Assembly: GCA_028274465.1 (NCBI GenBank)
Contig: CM051455.1
Coordinates: 134,760,096-134,824,095, forward strand
Source: Plantago ovata
Lineage: Eukaryota; Streptophyta; Magnoliopsida; Lamiales; Plantaginaceae
Direction of reading: 5' to 3'
DNA length: 64,000 nt
Part shown: one piece after another, positions 35,733 through 45,476 of the stretch
Layout of the letters: each line of letters starts with the position of its first letter
Numbering within the stretch: position 1 is the first letter of the stretch
Program-made: the position numbers and the translations under genes
Notes under the pieces: generated by a model
What the model was told of the DNA's origin: nothing
Database searches by the model: none
Seen by the model: only the letters and a program-made list of their open reading frames with translations

Positions 35733-35767
35733 TTTCTTTTTTTTTTTTTTTTTTTTTTTTTTTTCTC
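35733..35767 (-). promoter_or_regulatory. all-purine, poly(A) tract directly before the NLR start codon
   Basis: On the coding (minus) strand the sequence before the ATG is GAG, then 28 adenines (35737-35764), then G and four A: an unbroken purine run of 35 bases. Purine-rich leader tracts (R-motifs) are known to govern immune-induced translation in Arabidopsis; a role here is inference. If a 5'-UTR intron ended here the tract would not be in the mRNA. Confidence 0.5.
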
Positions 35768-36377
35768 AGATTCAAAGAACAGAAGTGAAGCTTGGGAGAG
35801 TAGATTATGAGGTATTCATGGGTAAGGAGCTGTCGGTGCTAGACCTGAAATAACAGAGTAAAGCTAATGAATTAGCCGTAAAGTAGTAGTTGTGAAAATA
35901 ATTGATGCGGGCCAAATGAAAAAAAAAAGTAGTTGTGGAAATAATTGTCATTTACTCGTACCCTCCTGTCCAGACAAACAAGAGCAAATGTACATAAGAT
36001 ATCGTTGTGCCAAAGCCTGCCCTCATTCAATCAGAGTACACTTGACGTGATGAAAATAATAGTTACGTACCAATAATTTCTCCTCTTCCTCACGTGTCCA
36101 GGGGATCTCTGCTTATGTCCACGATATGAGCTGCACATGATAAACAACAAACACCTTCAGGTCATTTTGTTAGTGGAAACAAATCCATCAAATGAAAACT
36201 TTGAATAAGCATTTTTGTCTTGCATTTCAAGATGCAGAGTTAGTAGAAACATGAAACATGACATTAAGAACAAAGAAAGACATTCTTACTTCATTCAAAT
36301 CATTCCGAAAGATAAGAGGCTACTGTTGCATCTCAACATCTTTGACTCTCTTGTAGTTCTTGGAAGCCCCTCGCGAT

Positions 36378-36663
36378 TCACATGTTCCTGTTCAGATATT
36401 TCATCTGCATCAGCAGAACTCTTGTATTCTTCTTCTTCTTCAGATATTTCCTCCTTAACATCGGTAGTTTGAGCACTTGGCGAGTCTGAAACTCTTTGTC
36501 AATAAACACAAAATAGGCAGGCAGTACCGTAAATTTTACCATCTTTGTCATGAAACCAAACACTTATCATGAATGGCCACCCAGAAGAGTTCGGTGAAGT
36601 TTTAAGGTTTTGTAGTCGTATGAGCATTTTGTCGAACACCTTGTCTAGATACCTAACTTCCAT
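36378..36663 (-). pseudogene. unidentified coding-like fragment upstream of the NLR
   Basis: From an ATG at 36663 the minus strand reads MEVRYLDKVFDKML, SGWPFMISVWFHDKDGKIYG and TACLFCVY, then a TGA. The same frame resumes as SPSAQTTDVKEEISEEEEEY, an acidic tail. I do not recognise it. It could be an exon pair with a donor near the TGA, or a relic. It lies 0.9 kb upstream of the NLR start on the same strand and may be part of a lost neighbour. Confidence 0.35.
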
Positions 36664-36778
36664 GATTTACGAACAAAGATGGTGAAGTAAGTAATGAAGA
36701 TTTAAGTTTTAAGGTTTAACGTTTAAGGTTTACTAGTCCTACGAGCATTTTACTAAGGTTTGGTTACAAAAAAACAAG

Positions 36779-38307
36779 CGTACAAAATATCAACATTTGC
36801 TGGTCCATCTGATGTAAGGAAAATTTCACATACTTCACACTATCAGACAAGAAAAACTTTGAACTTTCATTGGCTTGATACTGTTGGTGATTTTAGTGTC
36901 ATCAATTCATTTTAGTAGTAATGTGATCTGCTAGAGACTGATGCGATCTCTCGTTGAGCTCGGAACAAGTTTGGGTAGTGCGGAGTGCACGCTTGTTGAG
37001 CCAACGAGTTATCGACCACGAATACGAAGCGGGGGTCAAGGGGGCTGCGCACCCTTGCGGGGTCGAGGGACAGCGCCCCTCGCGGGGTTGCAAGGGGCAG
37101 CGCCCCTGTACGGGGTTGCGAGGGGCAGCGCCCCTGCGGGGTTCCAAGGGACGTAGCCCCTGGCTGGGGTCTCGCGAGCGGGGTGCGGGGCAGCGCCCCG
37201 TCCTTTTTGGAACATTGCAACTCTTCGTGAACGAACAGGCTTGTTCGTGAACTAACGTGACCTTTCGTTCATAACACTTCGTTCTGAACAGATACACCAC
37301 TTCGCTCACACCTTTTCGCTTCTATTTATTGAAGCGATCAGTCTCCAAAACAAGTACAACGAAAACTCATACATCCTCTCTACTTTCTGATCGAAATTCA
37401 TATTGCCTGAATAAGATTGCCTTCTTGGATTATCCCAACAAGGAATTCGTGTAACCCCGGCAACAACTGTAGGGTCGAATTATCTTGTTTGGAAAGTGAC
37501 AACACGATCCAAAGAAGTATTCCAAGATTATCACACCCTGATATATTACCAACAGATACAACTTCAGATCTTATCATCATCACAATATATAATTAGTATT
37601 GATGTGATTTTGACTTTTCACCAGATTTCACAACTTAAATTCATTGGTTAAGACAGGATCGGGTTGAAGCCTTGAACTGAGTTCGCCCAATTTTCCAAAC
37701 TCAACATGCCTAATTGTAGCCCCCAAATTAATTGAGTTGGTGCCCTAAGTTGGGACGACACCGTTTCAACAGATATCTGCATTTTAAGCACTGCTACGTG
37801 TTTTAGTCTCAGCCAATGTCATCCAACGGATGCTGCTATCCGAGTTCTTCATCAGTTCCCAAATTCCTGATGCAATTTTAGTAGTTTCCATGTATTTTCT
37901 CCTCAATTTACTCCCTGTCGTATTTTTAATTATTATTTTTAGGAGCAAGAATAGTAACATATAGCTCAATTTTGAGTGACCAGCCGGTAAACTTAGATTA
38001 TACTGTACTTCAAAAATATTATCACAGTTATACAAGACAATAAATTAGTACCTACAAATTATTACACGAAGAATGGAAATGAAATATGTGTGTGAGACTC
38101 GCATATTCTGAAACGGAACACATACTCACACACACCCAAATATGACTCTGACTCAGAATATGGAAACGCCACAAATGATGGATACAGAGCTTAGTTTGAT
38201 GAAGATGTTGGAATTTTGATGCTTATGAAGGACACTGTAAGGCCAGTTATGTACCGGATCTCCAAAGATTGTAAAACTACATTTAGAGGCGCTCTGCATT
38301 TATTCTT
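36779..38307. repeat. direct repeat A, copy 2, interrupted by a solo LTR
   Basis: Same sequence and orientation as 29531-30379, from CGTACAAAATATCAACATTT to CTGCATTTATTCTT. The only large difference is the 673-bp insertion with its 5-bp duplication (36882-37559). Removing that leaves 851 bp. It retains the unknown minus-strand frame (37784-38035). Confidence 0.92.
36882..37554. mobile_element. solo LTR with GC-rich internal array
   Basis: Starts TGTTGGTGATTTT and ends ATATTACCAACA, that is TG...CA with inverted TGTTGG/CCAACA. It is flanked by the 5-bp duplication GATAC (36877-36881 and 37555-37559). It is absent from repeat copy 1, which gives the empty site. No internal region or partner LTR is present, so it is a solo LTR, left after recombination. 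Positions about 37025-37200 carry several diverged units of about 27 bp around GGGGTTGCGAGGGGCAGCGC, each containing the near-palindrome GGGGCAGCGCCCC. The AT-rich remainder shows no gene. Confidence 0.9.
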
Positions 38308-40910
38308 ACAAATTGAAAACAATTTGTAATGGTGTTATACATGAGAGCATCAATGTTGATCGATCATCAAACAGGCACAACTTGTGTGAAAATTAACAAA
38401 ACAACAAAAACTGAATGGAAAGGAGAGAAATACCAGTCACGGTGATGGGAAATCGGGATCTCAATTAAATTCAAAGGCAAGGAAGAATCAAGGAAGTATG
38501 ATTCTTTGGAATAAGACATTTTTCAATTGGGCAAGGTCGAAAATATATGAGGAATTGATTGATAGACGCATCCCTTCTTTACTAAACGGAAGAGAAAGGA
38601 AGGTTATAAACAAAAAGACACATTCGTTCGAACAAAACGTCCAACTTGTAAAATTTGATTTAACCAACTGGTGTAATGAAGAGTTTCCTCGAACTTGAAG
38701 AGACACCTTGAAACGGCAAAACGTAAATGGAAAATTAAAAAAAAAAAACATCACCTACCACCACCACCACCAAATTGAGACTTATAATACTTGTGTTTAA
38801 TGTTTAATTACACACAAACCTTTCACCAAGATTTTCAAATGACCCAAACATTGGATGGTATTAAGTTTTCCTTCAGTAACCTTTTTGTTCGTTTCAAATT
38901 ACACACAAACCTTTTATCAAAATGAAATCATACAAAACTTCAAAAAAAAAAAAAAAAAAAAAAAACATTAGGTAATATCCTCGATTTTTCAGAATTTGCC
39001 CCCGGGAACCTCTACCAACCCTATATATGTTATTTTGCTCCTCAAACTTCAAATCTTGGATCCGCCCCTGCTTTTATCGTATCTATCCTGCTCTAAAACA
39101 AATTAAGTAAAAGAGTGCCGCATAACTCCATAGTTTTACCGAATAAGAGAATTTTATGGTACGTACGTTTGGAGAAATCAAGGTCATTAACCACATTCAC
39201 AATTGTGATTCTGATGATAATTTTAATTTCTTCCATATACTACTATATATACATAATGTACATAACGTCATGATTCAATGATTCATGACCAACAGTGATT
39301 ATCCCAATGTCAAAATCACAGAACCGAATCCAGTTTACAACATATAGATCAACATGAATCCAAAAGTTATGTGTTGCACCATAATAAAAAACTTGGAGTT
39401 CGGTTGCACCATAAGCAAAAAGAACACCTTCGTTTCGACCAAAAGAGATGGAAATAGATTATACACTTAAAATAGAATCAAGTAGCTAAATTGAATATAT
39501 TTTTACCAATCATCTATCTATATAAACAAATATATAAATCTCAACTTGGTGGGTGGTGATGTTTTCAGGTTGTTGTTTCCTTTTGACTTTTCAGACGTGA
39601 CTCTTCATCAACAATTACATCAGTCCGATCCAGACAAAACTCTTCTTTGCACTTCTTCGTTACACAGTTTCATAATGGTTTATTTATTTTGCTTTTATAT
39701 ATTGCGACAAAGTTTGCTGAGATGCGGTCTTTGCCTGGTCCAGTTCGCTTTGATCGTTGCCTCTTTTTCCTTCTCTCTCTCTGTTTCCCATAATACACGA
39801 CGGTTCTATCTTGTGTATCTTACCGTTCTGTTTCTTCGTAATCAATACATCGTTTGAAATAACATGATTATATCACTCAAGGCGGCGAGGCGAGGAATTG
39901 GGAGTGTTAAATAGAGAGACGTGAGGGAAGTCCCAATACTCTGCACTCTGCATGATTGCCTGGAAGCATCGACCTTTTATCGACCTCTGTCATCATGTCA
40001 TCATGGAGGTTGTTATAAGGTTCGTCATTCTCTCAATCATCACCTTTAATTATAATCACTGTGTAAGAGAGTTGGATTTTTAATTACCTAATACCCTTGA
40101 TTCTCATTAGAAATTCAATTTTCAAACTATCTAATTCAAAGGTACATTTTTATGCTGTTATGTACGGCATACTATATATAGTAAACTTGCATGCTTTAAC
40201 TTTTCTTGTTAAACCATCCTATGTACCACCACCAGAGAATCAAGTTCTTCTGAGCAAAACAGAAAGCTTGAGTTTTCCGGATTAAGATAATAAAAAAATT
40301 CTCACTTCTGGTGGGCGGAACACCTTGTCGATATTGTTTCAGGTAACTATTGCTTGTATCTTAAATATAATTCAGTATATACCAATCACTTAAATTAGAA
40401 ATAATGTCATAGAATTAAAAAATGTTAATTCTGTTGCAATTATTAACTTCAAGTTTGGTTGGGACGTAGTCTTGTAGTGTCACCTTATCCTATATCATAA
40501 TCATCTCAGTTTTTACTTATAAGCAGGTTGCGGGCTACAATTCTCACCAATAGTCTTTTGGTTAATTTTGTATCCGTTTCTCAATCCTGAAGTAATGCTT
40601 GTAGCTGGCCAGAAATGATAAGTTCCTGGAGCATCAGGCATTGGTTCATCATAGTACAAGAAATCATCAATATGGTTAGAGCAAAAAGCTTAGTCGATGA
40701 GAAATTGGCATGCCATTTGCTTTAGTCTGGAATAGATTAGAGTTCTGGAAAATCAATTCTGGTTATGTTAGTCGATGTTGAGTTTGACCCGATATGGCCT
40801 TGTCTAGATCCTTGAATCTACGTTTATACTTGAATTTGACGGTTTTTGGAATAAGATTTCATTTTTGTTCCAAAAAGTCCCAAGTGGGTGGTGGTAGTCC
40901 ATCGGTCGGG
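38308..40910. other. intergenic, no gene recognised
   Basis: AT-rich. Contains an A-run of 20-plus bases at about 38943-38964 and a motif TTGGATCCGCCCCTG near 39057-39071, the kind of end seen in several plant DNA transposons (complement CAGGGGCGGATCC). A related AAGGGCGGACC occurs at 46752. No reading frame here looks protein-like. Confidence 0.4.
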
Positions 40911-41542
40911 ATTTACTATTAGCCAAAATATTAGCTATACTGTTAGCCCCTATCATAAGTTGACATGTGGCTATTTAAATCTCTCGCAAATTATATTTAC
41001 TTCTCCATCAATATTAATTCTCCATGAAACTAAGCAATAGAATAGAAGATTCCATGGAAATTAATTCTCCATTGTTTCTAGACTATGCGAATGAATTCGT
41101 CCGGACTCCCCTGAGAATGAGAGTACAACTTCATCATTCCTTATCTTCACCGATGCAAAATTATTATGCACCCCTATTCAATTCCTAATCTAAATAATCA
41201 ATTCAATTCAAGAAATCAATTCTCCATCATTCTGTTATCTTTTTCTCTAACCTTTAAAATTCGTAAGGTCACCGTCATAATTCCTTACCTTCTCCGTCAT
41301 GGTAATAATTGATCTGGATTTTACACAAGAGAGTACGCCGCCTGCAAGAGATGGGTTTTCTTTCCGGCGAGGGTGGAGTTGCCGCTGTAGAAGAGGGCGG
41401 AGAGATGGATTTTTTCTGGTTTTTATTTTTTCTGCGTGAGTAAGTAACGAACTGACAAAAAAGCCATAGAAATTTGGAGATGACACGTGTCAACTTATGA
41501 TAGGGGCTAACAATATAGCTAATATTTTGGCTAATAGTAAAT
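40911..41542. mobile_element. 632-bp element with about 65-bp terminal inverted repeats
   Basis: It begins ATTTACTATTAGCCAAAATA and ends with the exact complement. The two arms (40911-40973 and 41480-41542) differ at only a few bases and both contain TTGTTAGCCCCTATCATAAG-like sequence, apart from T/C changes. Long arms without coding capacity suggest a Mutator-like MITE. No 9-bp duplication is evident, so ends may be off by a few bases. Two overlapping minus-strand frames near 41250-41490 look non-protein-like. Confidence 0.78.
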
Positions 41543-42228
41543 CTGGGGCGGTAATCGAGTTCGTACTCTATCTAATAGGTTACACTTTGTACTTTTTAAA
41601 AAATTAAAAATTTCTCACTCATAGGTATCGGAATTAATTATTGAGTAACTTCACAAAGTGCGTGCGGACATATGTTTCTTAATTATGGGCACCACGCGTG
41701 CATCATTTCTAGTAATATATAAAACAAAGTTCGCATTCTAAAAATATCAACCAATCAGAATGCTCCAATCCACGTGGCATTTTCTCAATTATTTGGATAA
41801 AAATTCAATTTAATTCCCTATATAAAGTAATTATTATTTATTTTAATTTTTTTATTTGAATTAAACTATTTTATTCAACCCTAAATTCTACATTTCTAAA
41901 TATAGTCAATCCTTTCCCTCACCTAAAAAATCAATTCAAAACTAAAAGTAGAATCCAAACCAAAAATTAAAATCTCACCAAGTCCACAATCAAAGAAGGA
42001 AAAAAAAAAAAAAAAACTCATTTGTTAATTCACAAGGAAATCAAAACGAGTTCTTAGATTCTAGACATATAATTAATTAACACAAACCAAAAAATTAATT
42101 CTCTATATTCCGTTCTTCAAAACCGCAAACATTGATTTTTAGCTTAACTCTAATTACTAAAATACTTAGTAGTCTTTAGATTCACCATCCTCTCTAATAT
42201 CCTTTCTTTCATTCACCAGCTTCATTCA
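41543..42228. other. intergenic, AT-rich
   Basis: No gene recognised. Contains an A-run near 42000-42017 and short low-complexity stretches only. Confidence 0.35.
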
Positions 42229-42782
42229 TCAGCTTCCAGGAGTGAAAAAAGCCTTCCAAGGCATAACCGCCCAGTAATGATCAAAGATGAACCAAGGACC
42301 ACCGGCTAATGCCATAGTGTAATCAATGACTTGGAGCGGATTTTTAATACGCCAAATTCCACGGAGATGTTTATCAATCTCCTGGATGGACCGAGAAATG
42401 CCAACCGAATTGATGATCACGCTCGCTTCCAATTTCCACTAAAATGCTCCAACTCCATCGCATAAAATTTGAGAAAAGGAATAGTATCCTTTTGTTGAAA
42501 GCTCTCATCATCATCTGGAAACTTTGGAACCTTATCAAGATGATTGATCCACGACTCAAAATAAGTGTGCCTCGTTGCAACTTTTAAGCGATCACAATAA
42601 GAAATCCCTGGAGTAACAACTCCTTTGTTAGGGATTTCGGAATTTTGTTGAAGCTTATGTACAAAAGAAGGATTGTTAACATTATTTGACTTATCTAGAT
42701 TTAGATTTGTAGTATTAATCGGTATAGGTGGTTTTGGTAGTGGAGGATGTGCTTGAGAGAGGTTATCGGTAGGTTTCTCCAT
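42229..42782 (-). pseudogene. LINE ORF1 (DUF4283, gag-like) fragment
   Basis: The minus-strand frame starts MEKPTDNLSQAHPPLPKPPI with a Pro/Asn-rich leader. After a frameshift near 42420 it continues DKHLRGIWRIKNPLQVIDY and GGPWFIFDHYWAVMPW, the DUF4283 core of plant LINE ORF1. The rest of ORF1 and all of ORF2 are missing, so this is a 5' piece. The G-P-W-x-x-x-D-H block is diagnostic. Confidence 0.75.
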
Positions 42783-43220
42783 GTATCCTAGGGGATGAAT
42801 ACGTTTCTTTGTTGTAATAATTAAATAATATGAAAGGATTAGAAATTAAAAAAAGAGAGAGAGAAAAAAAAAAGATCAAATAAGAAAAAATAGCTAAAAT
42901 TGAGAAAAATTAGGAATTGAGAGAGTGAATTACAAACACTAGAAATCGTGCGTGTGAAGCGTATTCTTTAAATGGAATTGATTATGTTATTTATGTTTGA
43001 GTGTAAATCCTCCCCCGCTCTATTAAGAATATGACATTTGAATATTTTCACGGTTGTAAAATAGTCTAATACTTTATCTATCACAAATAAAGTTTAACAT
43101 GCATCTATACGGCCTTGTAGTGGGCATATTTATGTTATGTTTGAGAGATGTCACTCAAGTTGCACAATTTAGGAGACACTCGAATAGAGACACATTATTA
43201 GCTCTGAGACCAGCCATATT

Positions 43221-43908
43221 GGAATTCCGAATGCGTCCTGATCAATTATCTCTTTTTTTTTTTTTTTTTTTGGTACATCAGAAAAAAAACAACTAAACTA
43301 TATCAAAAACCAAAAACGGTAAAACTTCCTCCGGTGGTTGGTCCAAAGGCCTTCCCCCATCGTCTTCCTTGTTGTAGCTGAACTGAGCCATTGCATCAGC
43401 AAGGCCATTCGCAGTACGGTTGATGTGCCTGAATTTAACTTCCCATGGTTTACGCAACAAGGCTTGGCAGCCGGTAACAAGCTCTTGAAACTGTGGAGGC
43501 GTAGTTAAGCTTCCTTCCACCATTTTCCAGGCAGTCTCAGAGTCTATTTCAATCTCAAGCTTTTCAATTCTTCTATCCCAGGCTATATTCAGGCCATGTA
43601 GCAGAGCCTGCAACTCCGATTCTTCCACCGCCGGCGTTTGAAGTTTCTTGCAGAATCCCCAAATCCACTCCCCACGTTCATCTCTCAGAACCCCTCCTAT
43701 GGCTCCTACATTTGACTGAGGTTTAGTGCTACCATCCGTGTTCAATTTGACCCAAGTTGGGGCTGGAGGACGCCATCTAGCCCGTCCCGAATTTACTATG
43801 GCTCCGCTAAAACTCAATTGTCTCTTTGGATCACAACTATATCTATGAAACATGGCTAATAATATCGGAAGCTATATGGGAATTCCGAATGCATCCTGAA
43901 ATTATCTT
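43221..43908 (-). mobile_element. 5'-truncated LINE insertion with target duplication and intact RNase H domain
   Basis: GGAATTCCGAATGCGTCCTG at 43221 recurs with one change at 43879, and the match continues over AATTATCT, so a target duplication of roughly 28-31 bases frames the insert. The T-run 43253-43271 is the poly(A) tail of a minus-strand element. The coding part is the RNase H-like end of LINE ORF2. Confidence 0.8.
43293..43853 (-). CDS. RNase H-like (RVT_3) protein of LINE origin, open frame
   Basis: An uninterrupted 186-codon frame. The four acidic positions of the RNase H fold are present: KLNTDGSTK, EESELQALLHGL, IEIDSETAW and RTANGLADAMA. In intact LINEs this domain sits at the C-terminus of ORF2. 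Here an ATG at 43853 (MFHRYSCDPKRQL) happens to open the truncated copy. It is most likely a dead truncated LINE that has not yet decayed; expression as a free protein is possible but unsupported. Confidence 0.65.
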   Translation of the reverse strand: MFHRYSCDPKRQLSFSGAIVNSGRARWRPPAPTWVKLNTDGSTKPQSNVGAIGGVLRDERGEWIWGFCKKLQTPAVEESELQALLHGLNIAWDRRIEKLEIEIDSETAWKMVEGSLTTPPQFQELVTGCQALLRKPWEVKFRHINRTANGLADAMAQFSYNKEDDGGRPLDQPPEEVLPFLVFDIV

Positions 43909-44018
43909 CTGATATAAGTTATATTTAAAATAGGTAAACTTAATTAATTTACTCCTCACATAATTAGACACTAATTTGTAAGAACTTTTCCATTAATCAC
44001 TAATTTGATAAAAACTAG

Positions 44019-44257
44019 TACTTCCTCCATTTCTTTACCAACTTCGTAAGGGGACTATTCATCGCGATCTTTGATCATGTATAGCTTTTAAATTAAACTG
44101 TATCAATATATATTAAAAGTCGATTATAAAAATATACTCCATTTAATTTTATAATATAATTTTTTATACTTTTCTCTAATGTAATTTAGGAGTTATACGT
44201 GGTCAAATGTCGCGATGAATATTCCCCTTAAGAAGTTTGTAATGAGTGGAGTAAGTA
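44019..44257. mobile_element. Stowaway-type MITE
   Basis: It begins CTTCCTCCATTTCTTTACCA and its complement end begins CTTACTCCACTCATTACAAA; both continue to AAGGGGA-TATTCATCGCG, giving an inverted repeat of about 50 bp. It is flanked by TA on both sides (44019-44020 and 44256-44257). The CTCC-type terminus and TA target fit Tc1/mariner Stowaway elements. Confidence 0.8.
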
Positions 44258-44339
44258 GTATATAATCAAATTGAGGATAAATTAAGGTAAAGGTGTATGA
44301 TATGACAACAATTTATTTTGAACAACACCAGATCAACAA

Positions 44340-44609
44340 ATGTGGCTAAAAGAATCGGTCAAAAGATTAGAAGAAATGGAAGAAGTCAGAATCCAGTTTG
44401 TATACAGGGAGTGCAATCAAATAGTTGACACGATCGCTAAGGAATCTAGCAAACTAACCTTTGGTGATCCACAACGACCGTTGAATAATAACATCGCTCG
44501 GTGCTTTTACTATGTATGGGATTCTTGCCCTGAGTGGATGAAGAATATAATAGATCAAGACATTAAGACTTTTATTCGTAGTGTTAAGGACAATATATGT
44601 AACCTTTAA
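44340..44609 (+). pseudogene. LINE RNase H tail fragment
   Basis: The 89-codon frame ends with the closing part of a LINE RVT_3 domain: RIQFVYRECNQIVDTIAKES, then WDSCPEWMKNIIDQDI. The catalytic N-terminal half is missing. Orientation is opposite to the LINE piece at 43.3 kb. DNA to 45247 shows no further gene. Confidence 0.6.
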
Positions 44610-45247
44610 ATAAATTTATTTATGTAATGGAATTTGATTTAAAAAAATATTTTATTTTGAAATTAAAAAGTAAATAAATTTATATATTTGGTAGGTACGT
44701 ATACTTGATTGATTTATAAACTTCACATATTACTATATTAGCAGGCTCGATTCTAGAGAGATATTATACCATCCAACACTGTTTATAAAGGTAAAATTGA
44801 TTTTGGGTCACTTACGAGGGTGTTTCTAGAAAGGATTAACTTAGTATAATAATTACATATTACTTCAAAAATCAAAATTTGAGAGTTGACGATGGAATAT
44901 TTACAAAAATGTCATAGCCACAAAATATCCCGACCAAACAAGCCTTGACTTTTTATTCTTTTTTCTTTCTTTAAAAAAAAATAAAAAAATAAATTCATCT
45001 TCTTCCCAAACTCCGGTACCGGAATTCTGATACCATACCTAACAAGCTCCGGCAAGGAGCTCGCACAGTTTAATTCAGGTCGTCTTTCAGAAGACTCACT
45101 CTTTATATTATTATGTAAAACAAAATAGATTGACACATATTTGTTAGAGTTTTATCATAATTAATTTTAGAGAGATATGATTTCTAGTAGGAAAAGGAGC
45201 CTGATAATCAAAGTAAAATTTGAAAAGGAGTACAACTCAAACATGGA

Positions 45248-45369
45248 TCATAAATAACATATTTTTTATTTATTTATTTTTAAACGGCAAATATTACAAC
45301 TCCGTTGGGGATCGAACCCTGCACCTTTCCATTCACCAACCCAACTCCATCCATTCATAAATAACATAT
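45248..45369 (-). mobile_element. tRNA-derived SINE with 15-bp target duplication
   Basis: TCATAAATAACATAT is present at 45248-45262 and 45355-45369. The 92-bp insert, read on the minus strand, has an A-box-like GAGTTGGGTTGGTGAATGG and a B box GGTTCGATC (in GCAGGGTTCGATCCCC), the internal RNA polymerase III promoter. It ends in AAAAATAAATAAATAAAAAA. This is the structure of a plant tRNA-derived SINE. It sits 8 bp from the TATA-like box of the next gene. Confidence 0.85.
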
Positions 45370-45376
45370 ATTGTCC

Positions 45377-45384
45377 TATAAATA
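45377..45384 (+). promoter_or_regulatory. TATA box of the small membrane-protein gene
   Basis: TATAAATA, 93 bp before the ATG at 45477, with an AC-rich leader between. Good spacing for a plant core promoter. Confidence 0.55.
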
Positions 45385-45476
45385 CATTATAATATTATTG
45401 TCATCGATCATTCATCACATCATCCATCTTTTACACGTCAAATATCGTCTTCCGCATAGTCATCACCGCTGCTGAC

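Noticed and set aside
36902-37309. Overlapping frames rich in Pro/Arg/Gly in both strands
   Set aside because: They are products of the GC-rich array inside the solo LTR and are mirrored on both strands.
38943-38964. Poly(A) run as a possible retroposon tail
   Set aside because: No coding similarity or target duplication could be tied to it.
45263-45354. tRNA gene suggested by a B box and A-box-like motif
   Set aside because: No acceptor stem or cloverleaf, an A-rich tail and target duplications; it is a SINE.
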